Origin: an uncultured Kiritimatiellota bacterium
Lineage (GTDB): Bacteria; Verrucomicrobiota; Kiritimatiellia; RFP12; DVOR01
NCBI GenBank assembly: GCA_944391055.1
Contig: CALXSF010000003.1
Coordinates: forward strand, 116,715-180,714
DNA: 64,000 nucleotides
Reading direction: 5' to 3'
Positions 8,910-16,145 of this stretch are shown here, in pieces. Position 1 is the first letter of the stretch. Each line of letters starts with the position of its first letter. The position numbers and the translations under genes were made by a program. Under the pieces are notes generated by a model that was not told the origin of the DNA, did no database searches, and saw nothing but the letters and a program-made list of their open reading frames with translations.

Positions 8910-8944
8910 AAAAAGGCCGCCGAGGGGATCGGCGGCCTTTTTGT
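8910..8944. terminator. Bidirectional terminator downstream of the CsoR-family gene
   Basis: AAAAAGGCCGCC / GGCGGCCTTTTT, a 12-bp perfect stem with a 9-nt loop. A-tract and T-tract on either side make it active in both directions. It terminates the minus-strand CsoR-family gene. Confidence 0.85.
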
Positions 8945-8974
8945 CTGTCGTCTCGCACGGGGCGTGCGCCCCAA

Positions 8975-9316
8975 TCACTTGCTTTGGCGGCAGAAGTACT
9001 CGATGGCGCGGGCGTAGCGGCGGGTCGTCGCGTCCACGTCGCCGGCTTTGACGCCCTCCTCGATGCACTGCCGGAGGTAGTCCTCAAGCACCAGCTGGCC
9101 GACGCGGTGAAGCGCGTTCTTCGCGGCGCTGACCTGGAGGAGGATGTCCTCGCACTGCGACTTGCGGTCGATCATGCGGAGAATGCCGTTGCACTGGCCG
9201 ATGACCTTGTTGAGGCGGCGGTGCAAGGCCTCGTTGATGGGGCAGCCCTCCTTGATGCCGTCTTCGGCGCCGACGACGTTCGCCTCATCAATGTCAGTGT
9301 TCTTTTTCGCTTTCAT
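8975..9316 (-). CDS. CsoR/FrmR/CstR-family metal- or sulfur-sensing repressor
   Basis: A 113-residue all-helical DUF156 protein; the family binds operators as a tetramer and releases DNA on metal, aldehyde or persulfide sensing. The core is from about residue 28 (ALHRRLNKVIGQCNGILRMI) to 90. Cys55 and Cys84 sit at the spacing of the two CsoR ligand cysteines (29 apart). The position of the copper-ligand histidine, 25 after the first Cys, is Tyr80. Cu(I) sensing of the CsoR type is therefore unlikely, and a CstR-like dithiol/persulfide role fits better (inference). It has an N-terminal extension of about 25 residues with Cys25. AAGGTGA precedes the ATG. No transporter or rhodanese target is adjacent. 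Confidence 0.88.
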   Translation of the reverse strand: MKAKKNTDIDEANVVGAEDGIKEGCPINEALHRRLNKVIGQCNGILRMIDRKSQCEDILLQVSAAKNALHRVGQLVLEDYLRQCIEEGVKAGDVDATTRRYARAIEYFCRQSK

Positions 9317-9336
9317 ACTCTCACCTTCTCGTTATC

Positions 9337-9362
9337 TTGGCGCTCATCGGCGTTTGTGCCAA
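9337..9362 (-). promoter_or_regulatory. Candidate operator: imperfect inverted repeat in the CsoR-family leader
   Basis: TTGGCGC (9337-9343) and GTGCCAA (9356-9362) form 7-bp arms with one mismatch, 12 bases apart, between the predicted transcription start and the repressor gene. The position suits autoregulation, but the site does not resemble the G-tract operators known for CsoR. Confidence 0.3.
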
Positions 9363-9382
9363 TGCCCAACCAAATTGCGCTT

Positions 9383-9411
9383 ATTATACAGATATGTTTG
9401 CGGAAGTACAA
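9383..9411 (-). promoter_or_regulatory. Promoter of the CsoR-family gene
   Basis: Minus strand TTGTAC (9406-9411), a 17-bp spacer and a perfect TATAAT (9383-9388). The leader is about 60 nt. The region is AT-rich relative to its surroundings. Confidence 0.6.
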
Positions 9412-9473
9412 TCACTTTCTTGCTTTTGGGCCGCCGGGCGCCGTTTTTTCGCCTTGCCGGGCGCGGGCGCGCG

Positions 9474-9514
9474 GCCAAAAAAGAAAGCGGCCCCATCGTC
9501 GCCGATGGGGCCGC
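9474..9514 (-). terminator. Terminator of the 1196-residue secreted protein gene
   Basis: A 12-bp perfect stem (GCGGCCCCATCG / CGATGGGGCCGC, 9487-9514) with a TCGC loop, followed on the minus strand by TTTCTTTTTTGG. It lies 20 bases past the stop codon. Confidence 0.85.
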
Positions 9515-9534
9515 GGGCATCGGAGGATGCGTGC

Positions 9535-12500
9535 TCAGTCATCCAGCTCGGGGCTGACCTTGCAGGGGAGCGGCGTGTTCCCCTGGAAGAGCTCGGCCGC
9601 CGGCAGGCCGCCGAGCGAGCCCCAGCGGAGCGTCCCGGAATAGACGGCCCCGTCGCGGGCGACGGCGTAGAACGGCACGGTGCCGTCGGCGCGGAGCTCA
9701 GCCTTCCAGTTGCAGCGCGTGCCGTCCGGGAGCGTCCCCTTGACGGTGACCTTGCCGCTGCGCTGCGACACCTTCACCTCGAGCGTCCCGCCCGTCCACG
9801 AGACCGTCGCCGTCGGCGGCTCGACTTCCAGGGGCGTGGGGGCCAGGCCGGGCGCGGAGCCTTGCAGCACGTCGCCGAAGGTCACCGTCGCGCGGGTCGT
9901 GGGCTCCGTGAGCGTCGCGTCGGCCTCGAGCGCCACCTTGAGCAGGCGCTCGTCGCGCTTCAGGGTGAGGAGGTAGGCGGCGCCCACCGTATCGGCGTCG
10001 TAGAGGAAGCCCTTGGAGGTGACGCGCTTCCGCTTCCCGTTCTCCCAGATCGTGGCGGTGACGTTCCCTTTCTCCTTGACCTCGACCTCGAAGGCCAGCG
10101 TGGCGGCGACGCCCTGGTCGTCGAGCAGCAGCCCTTGGTAGGTGTCCGCGTAGGCGTTGGGGAGGACGTTGACGGCGTAGGTGCGCGTGATCGACTTCTT
10201 GCCGCCGTTCTTCGCCGTCACCTCGATGGCGTACTGGCCGGGCTTGGTGGGGATCCCCTCCAGCTGGAAGGTCACCAGCTTCGTCACCTTGTCCGTGATC
10301 TTCTTGAGGCGGACGCCGGAGGGGAGGCCGCGCGCGGAGACTTTGTTGCCGCCGTCCGTCAGCACGGGCCAGAGCACCTCGGCGCCGGCCATCGTCTCGG
10401 GCTCCACCTCCACCTCGAGCGTGGGATCCGCCCAGTCGGCGACCTCGAAGGTGGCCGAGGCCTTCTCCTTGCCCTTGACGAAGTAGACGGTGTAGGTGCC
10501 GGGGCGCTTCGGGGTGCCGATGATGGTGTTGGTCTTGGAGTTCCAGCGCAGGCCGGAGGGCAGCCCGCTCACACGGATGTCGCCGAGCGCCGAGAGGTCG
10601 AGCGGGGAGGTGACGCCGGCCTGGAAGGCGTAGCTGTCCTCCACGGGGATCTGGTCGGAGACGAAGTTCTGCACCTTCAGCGTGAAGGTCTCCTCAAGCT
10701 TCGCCTTGGAGGCGTTCGTCACGGAAATCGTGAACGTGAAGACGCCGGGCTTCTTGGGGGCGCCCTCGAGGCACTGGGTCTTGCTGTTGTAGCGCACGCC
10801 GGAGGGGAGCTTCTTGGCCCTCACCTTGGGCAGGGACTGCGACGTCACCACCACCGGCAGGCTCAGCTCCGTCCCGGCGGCGACCCCATCCTCGGGGAGC
10901 GCGCACGCGATCGCGATCGTCGTGTCGTCGGCCTTGGAGACGAAGCGCGCGGTGAAGGAGACGTCCTCCTCCGTCATCACGTACCGCAGCGAGGTGTAGC
11001 GGTAGTCCTTGCCCTCGCTGGCGACGGGCTGGCCGTCGGCGTCGTACCAGCCGGCGAAGACGTGGTCCTTCTCGGCCTTGGCGCGCAGCGTCACCTTCTT
11101 GCCCACCTTGTACGCGCCGGCGCCCTTCACGGTGCCCGCGCCCTCGGTGGCCACGCTGATTGTCGGGAGGGTGGGGTCATCCTCGGGCTCGCTCGGCTCC
11201 GGGTCGATCACGCCGTCGCCGCGGTCGGGCAGGATGTCGCAGAAGGAGGGGTCGGGTTCCGTGCCCAGCACGAAGGCGCCTTTCTCGTTGACATCCGGCA
11301 GGTAGTCGCGGTCGGGGCGGTTCTCGGAGAAGAGCGGCGCGAGGTAGAGCCGTTCGCCGAGGGCCGTGACCTGGGTGGGGGTGTTGAGCGAGGCTTTCAC
11401 CTGGGCGGCCAGCTCCTTGCGCGCCGCGATGTCCGCCTCCGTCATCCCGGCGGGGGCGTTGAAGAGGTGGAGGTCGTCGTTGGCCTCGCGCGCCCAGAGC
11501 GCGTCCAGCGCCGCCGGCGTGGTGGTGAGCGTCTGCTCGGCGAAGGACTTCGCCTTCTGCAAATCAGAACTCCCGCCTTTTTCCTTGGTGAGGAACTTGG
11601 GCGACTCCAAGAGCCACACGGGGATCTCTTTCTTGCCGCCGAACAGGACCCAACCTCTGTTGTTGCTATTCCAATCATAGGTGATTTCCCAATCAGTGAT
11701 CGCCTCCGGTAGGCCATCGGCAAATCCGGGCAGGGTGATGGTCAGCGTGCCTTTGTCCGGATCGATGACATACGTGCCCTCGGCAAGCTTCTCCCTGTAG
11801 TCCCACAACCGCGCGGTCGCCTTCCCAGCCGCGAGGAACACACCGATTTGCTCTGCGTCCCTGAAGTCTAGGAATATGGACTGGACAGAGTCCAACAGAT
11901 CCGATGCCGAGACCCCGGCCTCGGGTTTGAAGGTTATGCGCAGGAGCAAATCGTCGTCGATGCGGCCGACCTGAAACGTGGAGGATTCCAGGAACTTCCC
12001 GCCTTCGCCCGGGCTCGCAGGCGCCGCCGCCCAAGAGGCGTCGTCCGTCCCCTTGAGTTTCGTGGCCTCAACGAGATATTCCCGCGGATTCTTGAAGTCC
12101 ATGGGGAGGTCGTAGGTCTTGGCCAGCCAAAAGGCGGCGTTGGCGCCCTCCAGGGTGGCCTTCAGCAGCAGCGCGTCCGCCCCGTCGAAGCGGATCGCCC
12201 CGTCGATGAAGGGGAAGTCCTCCTGCGTCAGCCGCATGCCGTCCCACGTCGCCGAAATCTTCGCGAGCGAGGCGATGGCGGAGGTGATTTTCTTCTGCAC
12301 AGAGGAAGAGGTCAGCACCTTGACGCCGTCATTGGGCTGATAGAAGTCCGTCTCATTGTAGTCCTCCTCGTCCCACGTCCATACGCCGTTGTCGACGGTG
12401 ATGCCAAACTTCTTCAGGGCCGAGCGAACGCCGGATTCGCTATTCAGCTCGAAGAGCGTCGCGAGCGCGTCCACCGCCGCCTTGGCGTTGGCGTCGGCGC

Positions 12501-13125
12501 CATACTTCGCCAACAGGGTCTCTTTGATCTCCTCGGCACGGTCGTCCAAGTTGGGCTTGTACTGCGGAACCGTCACATAATCCCAAACGGCGCCGCCGCC
12601 ACCGTTGGCGTACTTCTCAATGTGGAACGATTGCCACTTGAGCATCTCTTCCCAAGACTGCTTGAACTCGCCGTCTTCAGGGTAAGCGACTTGCTCCAGC
12701 GCTATATCCCAAGCATAGTCAGTCCAAAGGCCGGGGGGGATGGCCGGGCCGGTGAACCTGCTCGTCAAGGGTTCGGTACGCTCTTTGTAGCCGTCCGAGG
12801 AATAATCCTCGAAGAAGCTAAAGTCAAAAAGGGGCATGCCGTCCCCTAAATCGAACCATCTCAGGCTTGACGGGAAGACGACCTCCTCAATGGAGATGTC
12901 ACCTTTGATGCTCATGCACCGCACCTCGAGGACCGGGCTGCCGCCAAGCGTCCCGGGCACCGTGAGCGTTGTCGGGAACGTGCCGTCGACCGGCTCCCCG
13001 GAGGTGATGCGTACACCGTCGGGGATGTGCTCGTATTGCCAGTTATAGCCGTTGGCCACCTGGCTTTCGGCAAAGAGCCCGGCGGACAGACCGATGGCCG
13101 CCAGGCAGGTTAGACTGCGTCTCAT
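9535..13125 (-). CDS. Large secreted multidomain protein with InlB-like and Ig-like repeats
   Basis: A 1196-residue exported protein of unknown function. A signal peptide (residues 1 to about 19, ending GLFA) is followed by a short segment resembling BspA/leucine-rich repeat proteins (about 25-95). Next comes a long region without recognisable domains (about 100-620). An InlB B-repeat-like unit lies at about 655-735 (GAYKVGKKVTLRAKA ... FAGWYDADG). Three putative Ig-like (He_PIG type) units follow at about 765-1010, each with a variant of LPSG(V/L)R ... G(A/T)PKKPG. The C-terminal domain is beta-rich. No catalytic motif is visible; adhesion or surface display is a guess. The middle third (about 11.5-12.9 kb) is more AT-rich than the rest. 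AAAGGTGA precedes ATG at 13125, and two genes encoding envelope proteins lie just upstream. Confidence 0.75.
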   Translation of the reverse strand: MRRSLTCLAAIGLSAGLFAESQVANGYNWQYEHIPDGVRITSGEPVDGTFPTTLTVPGTLGGSPVLEVRCMSIKGDISIEEVVFPSSLRWFDLGDGMPLFDFSFFEDYSSDGYKERTEPLTSRFTGPAIPPGLWTDYAWDIALEQVAYPEDGEFKQSWEEMLKWQSFHIEKYANGGGGAVWDYVTVPQYKPNLDDRAEEIKETLLAKYGADANAKAAVDALATLFELNSESGVRSALKKFGITVDNGVWTWDEEDYNETDFYQPNDGVKVLTSSSVQKKITSAIASLAKISATWDGMRLTQEDFPFIDGAIRFDGADALLLKATLEGANAAFWLAKTYDLPMDFKNPREYLVEATKLKGTDDASWAAAPASPGEGGKFLESSTFQVGRIDDDLLLRITFKPEAGVSASDLLDSVQSIFLDFRDAEQIGVFLAAGKATARLWDYREKLAEGTYVIDPDKGTLTITLPGFADGLPEAITDWEITYDWNSNNRGWVLFGGKKEIPVWLLESPKFLTKEKGGSSDLQKAKSFAEQTLTTTPAALDALWAREANDDLHLFNAPAGMTEADIAARKELAAQVKASLNTPTQVTALGERLYLAPLFSENRPDRDYLPDVNEKGAFVLGTEPDPSFCDILPDRGDGVIDPEPSEPEDDPTLPTISVATEGAGTVKGAGAYKVGKKVTLRAKAEKDHVFAGWYDADGQPVASEGKDYRYTSLRYVMTEEDVSFTARFVSKADDTTIAIACALPEDGVAAGTELSLPVVVTSQSLPKVRAKKLPSGVRYNSKTQCLEGAPKKPGVFTFTISVTNASKAKLEETFTLKVQNFVSDQIPVEDSYAFQAGVTSPLDLSALGDIRVSGLPSGLRWNSKTNTIIGTPKRPGTYTVYFVKGKEKASATFEVADWADPTLEVEVEPETMAGAEVLWPVLTDGGNKVSARGLPSGVRLKKITDKVTKLVTFQLEGIPTKPGQYAIEVTAKNGGKKSITRTYAVNVLPNAYADTYQGLLLDDQGVAATLAFEVEVKEKGNVTATIWENGKRKRVTSKGFLYDADTVGAAYLLTLKRDERLLKVALEADATLTEPTTRATVTFGDVLQGSAPGLAPTPLEVEPPTATVSWTGGTLEVKVSQRSGKVTVKGTLPDGTRCNWKAELRADGTVPFYAVARDGAVYSGTLRWGSLGGLPAAELFQGNTPLPCKVSPELDD

Positions 13126-13155
13126 GATTGTTTCACCTTTGCAGGGTTGAACAAA

Positions 13156-13833
13156 CTAAAAGGTCAAGGGGAGGGGGACACGCAAGGCGCGCCCGTCCCT
13201 GCGCAATGCCGTCAGGCAAAGCGTGTCGCCCGCCTTCACGATGCGGGCCCGCTGCAGGGGCTCCCAAGCGTTGGGGCGTTCGGCGAAGTGTGCTCGTGCG
13301 AGGGCGAGCCCCGGCTCCTCCCCCAGCTGGAGGGTGGCGCCGGAGGCCCGCAGAAAGGGGACGCTGGCCTGGCCTCGCCGCCATCGCATCACGAGGCCCT
13401 GGATACGGACGCTGCCATAGCGTTGGCGCCTCGAGGTGGCTTGCGAGCCGGTCAGCGTCCCCAAGGAAAAGGGGGTGGGGGAGGCCGCCTCGGGCGTCCC
13501 CGCCTCGGGCTCGGCCTCCGGGAGCGTGAGGGTCAGGTGCTCGAGCACCAGCACGGGGGCGAACCCCATCGCCAGGAAGCCGAGCCGCCGGCGCTCCGTC
13601 CACGCCTTTTCGACGGTGGCCCACGGGGCCCCGGGCATCTCTGCGGAGGAGAGGCGCAGCCCCTGGAAGAGATCCTCGCGCATCGGCACGGCGCGGCCGC
13701 CCCGGCGCGCGCCTCCCCCGGGGATCAGCAGCACGCCGAAGGACATCGCCAGCACCAGCGCCGACGCGCCCAGGAGCAGCGCGCCGTTCGCGGCGTGTTG
13801 CCAGTGCTTGGGCCATTGAGCATACCGTGTCAT
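13156..13833 (-). CDS. Unknown single-pass membrane protein
   Basis: A 225-residue protein not recognised. One hydrophobic helix at about residues 17-38 (GALLLGASALVLAMSFGVLLI) is followed by an arginine-rich, apparently soluble domain predicted outside the cytoplasm. A Pro/Glu/Ala-rich linker lies near residues 105-125. It sits 36 nt downstream of the next upstream gene and 30 nt before the 1196-residue secreted protein, all in one direction with the pyruvyl transferase, so it is probably co-transcribed with them. Coding status rests on the open frame, start context and operon position. Confidence 0.6.
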   Translation of the reverse strand: MTRYAQWPKHWQHAANGALLLGASALVLAMSFGVLLIPGGGARRGGRAVPMREDLFQGLRLSSAEMPGAPWATVEKAWTERRRLGFLAMGFAPVLVLEHLTLTLPEAEPEAGTPEAASPTPFSLGTLTGSQATSRRQRYGSVRIQGLVMRWRRGQASVPFLRASGATLQLGEEPGLALARAHFAERPNAWEPLQRARIVKAGDTLCLTALRRDGRALRVPLPLTF

Positions 13834-13869
13834 GGGGTTCGTCCCTCGTTTGGCCGGGCGGCGAGGCCC

Positions 13870-14544
13870 TTACGGCGCCTCCGTGGCGTTCAGGATGGCC
13901 TCCGTGACCACGCTGAACTGCTGGACCTCGTCCGCGTTCAGCTCCAGCGAGCGCGCGACCGCCTTCAGGAGGAGCGTCCGTTCCGCGTGCGCGGCGGCGC
14001 GCAGGGCGCGCTCGGCCTCGCTCAGCGCGACCTTCCGCTCGAGGGGGATCGGCATGTCCTCCCACGCCATGGCGGCGACCTCCGCGCGCAGCGTCTGAAG
14101 GCGCTCCAACAGCTGCAGATAGGTCTCGTGCACGGACGCCTCCTCGTGGGAGAGCAGCGCGGGGTCGACGGCGGCGAGGAAGTCCATGGCCTCCGCGCGC
14201 CTGCCCGCCCGCAGTTCGACGGCCTGCCGCCAGGCCTCGGCGAAGCGGGCCTCGGCCTCGGGGGGAAGCGGCTGGACCTCGACGACCGCCTCCGTCTCGG
14301 CCTCCGTTTCCTCCGTCGCCGTCGGGGCGGCCGCGGCCGGCGCGCGGGGGGCGGATCTCCGGGCGCGGGCGGCGGGGGCATCGCCCGATACGGCGTCTCT
14401 CGGGTCGGGATGCACCGTGGTCGCCTCCGAGACAGCCCGTGCCTCCCCCGGCGCCCGGTGCGTCGCCGCGACGGCGCCCGCCGCGGCCCCCAGGCAAAGC
14501 CCCATGAGGCCGCACAGCAGACGGCCAAGCGTTTCCCGTTTCAT
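13870..14544 (-). CDS. Unknown exported helical protein
   Basis: A 224-residue protein not recognised. The N-terminus is a signal peptide or anchor (RLLCGLMGLCLGAAAGAVA). A low-complexity Ala/Pro/Arg/Glu stretch runs from about 30 to 90, then a helical domain of about 130 residues with regular Leu/Ala heptads (LLERLQTLRAEVAAMAW). Its ATG overlaps the stop of the pyruvyl transferase gene (ATGA at 14541-14544), implying translational coupling. A periplasmic scaffold or chaperone-like role is possible, but there is no direct evidence. Confidence 0.65.
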   Translation of the reverse strand: MKRETLGRLLCGLMGLCLGAAAGAVAATHRAPGEARAVSEATTVHPDPRDAVSGDAPAARARRSAPRAPAAAAPTATEETEAETEAVVEVQPLPPEAEARFAEAWRQAVELRAGRRAEAMDFLAAVDPALLSHEEASVHETYLQLLERLQTLRAEVAAMAWEDMPIPLERKVALSEAERALRAAAHAERTLLLKAVARSLELNADEVQQFSVVTEAILNATEAP

Positions 14545-15680
14545 CGGCGGCCTCCTTCGTCATCCCCCAAGACTTCTCGCAGGAACCGGAGCGACTCCTC
14601 CCGGAACGCCGCCAGCTTGGCGCGCACCGCCCGCCAATCCACCTCGCGCTCCAGGATGCCCTCCACCTCCTCGGCCGCCTCCGTCCGGTGCGCCTCCAGC
14701 CCCAGGCGCCGGAGAAGGCTCATCTGGCGCGCCGCGTCCGGGGGGCAGATGACGGCGAAGGGCCGTTCGAAGAGGATGGCGAAGCACAGCCCGTGGAACG
14801 AATTCGTCACGATTTCGTCCGCCGCCGCCAGCAGCCCGACCCATTCCTGTGGCGTCGGCCAGGCCGCGAAGGCCGCGGGGATGTCCGCCTCCGCCCCCTG
14901 CATCCCGACCCACGCGGCCCGCATCCCCTTCCGTGCGCAGCGCGCGCCCAGCGTCCGGCGCAGGGCCGCCGGGAACGCCTCGGAGAAGTACGCCACGGCG
15001 CTCCGCGGCGCCGCCGCCATCAGTTCCCGCCAGCGATCGGCCTCCAACAGCAGCACCGGGTCCGCCACGTGCGTCCCCTGCCGCCCCAAGGCCGCGCACA
15101 GCGCCACCCCCTCCCGCTCCCGGATCCCCAGCGCCGTCAGGCCCGGCGCCCACGCGCGGAAGGCCCTTTCGAACGCCTCCGCGTCGCGCTGCCAGGGGCG
15201 GCTCACCGCATAGGCCACGCGCCGCGCCGGCGTCCCCGGGGAGGCCAGAAAATGTTCGGGCGTCAGATCCAGCCAGATCTGATCGCTCCCCGCGAGCGCC
15301 GCGTCATAATCCTTCCAGCGCTCCGGCCCAAACCCTTCCGACAGATTCCACGCGCTCAGCCGGAGCCGTTCCCGGGCGAACGCCATGAATCCCCTTGGGT
15401 GGGCGGCGCGCAAGGCCAGGACGCGATACTTCCGCCGCCGTTTCCTTGAGAGGGAGCACCGCGCGCGCAGCGCGTACCGCCAGGCCGAGGCGTGCGTCTC
15501 CCGATACCGCTCTTCCTCATCCGTGGCGAGGCGGAGCACCTCCGGCGCATGGCCCATCCGCAACAGCGCCTGCTGCAAGGCCCACGCCTGCAACAGCGAC
15601 CCGTAATTGTCCTGACGGCAAATCCACCGCCAGACCGTCACGATCCCAATTCGGAGCATGGGAGTCGCCGCGTTTGCCAT
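14541..15680 (-). CDS. Polysaccharide pyruvyl transferase family protein
   Basis: A 379-residue protein of the CsaB/WcaK fold, which transfers pyruvyl ketals from PEP to cell-surface glycans. Family landmarks: NYGSLLQAWALQ near the N-terminus, AGSDQIW around residue 130, HVADPVLLL around 208, and the conserved VTNSFHG near 290. The start at 15680 gives MANAATPMLRIGIV; an internal Met at residue 8 is an alternative. It is the first gene of a minus-strand group with two unknown envelope proteins and a giant secreted protein, so the glycan modified may be on or near the cell surface (inference). No other polysaccharide genes are near. Confidence 0.85.
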   Translation of the reverse strand: MANAATPMLRIGIVTVWRWICRQDNYGSLLQAWALQQALLRMGHAPEVLRLATDEEERYRETHASAWRYALRARCSLSRKRRRKYRVLALRAAHPRGFMAFARERLRLSAWNLSEGFGPERWKDYDAALAGSDQIWLDLTPEHFLASPGTPARRVAYAVSRPWQRDAEAFERAFRAWAPGLTALGIREREGVALCAALGRQGTHVADPVLLLEADRWRELMAAAPRSAVAYFSEAFPAALRRTLGARCARKGMRAAWVGMQGAEADIPAAFAAWPTPQEWVGLLAAADEIVTNSFHGLCFAILFERPFAVICPPDAARQMSLLRRLGLEAHRTEAAEEVEGILEREVDWRAVRAKLAAFREESLRFLREVLGDDEGGRR

Positions 15681-16068
15681 ACGTCCCCCTCACTTCCCCT
15701 CAAGCGACGCGAACCGCTTCCGTCTCCGGACGCCCGCCCCCACGCGGACCTCCGCGGACACCTCCCCAAGGCGCCCGTCAAACACAGCCTCACCAATCCA
15801 GATCATCGAGTTTCTCCGTCATGCGACGGAGAAACAATTAAGGCGTGCCTCCGTCCGTTCATGTTTCCGTAGGAGGCCTACCACAGCCTTGCAAGAAAAC
15901 AGTACGGGGAAACACGCCAGGGGAATACCCCGACGCGCCTCCGCAATACGTTCGTCCTTGCAGCAGAAGTGGTAGTTCCCTACGAACGAATGTATGCGTG
16001 AACGCATCATTATGCGCCCGAGGCGTGGCGGGATGACCCAAGACGGGACTCCGCCCCAACTCGAACTA
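15681..16068 (-). promoter_or_regulatory. Long (~390 nt) structured leader of the pyruvyl transferase operon
   Basis: This 465-base intergenic stretch is AT-richer than its surroundings. From the predicted start near 16068 to the ATG at 15680 the transcript would be untranslated. It contains a perfect 10-bp hairpin at 15811-15834 (TTTCTCCGTC/GACGGAGAAA, ATGC loop) without a U-tract. An open frame of 99 codons (15819-16118) crosses the promoter; its part from about 16013 lacks a ribosome binding site, so I do not call it a gene. No known riboswitch consensus was recognised. Confidence 0.4.
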
Positions 16069-16074
16069 AACACT

Positions 16075-16102
16075 AGTGTAGCATAAACGCCGCGCTTGTC
16101 AA
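16075..16102 (-). promoter_or_regulatory. Promoter of the pyruvyl transferase operon
   Basis: Minus strand TTGACA (16097-16102, perfect), a 16-bp spacer ending in TGC, then TACACT (16075-16080). It is one of the best promoter matches in the window. Confidence 0.75.
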
Positions 16103-16145
16103 TGCGCCCTGGGTGCATGGGCTTCGCCGCGCGCGCCCGCCCCGC

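Noticed and set aside
15819..16118. 99-codon ORF in the pyruvyl transferase leader
   Set aside because: It starts upstream of the predicted transcription start, has no ribosome binding site at its internal Met codons, and crosses the hairpin; non-coding is likelier.
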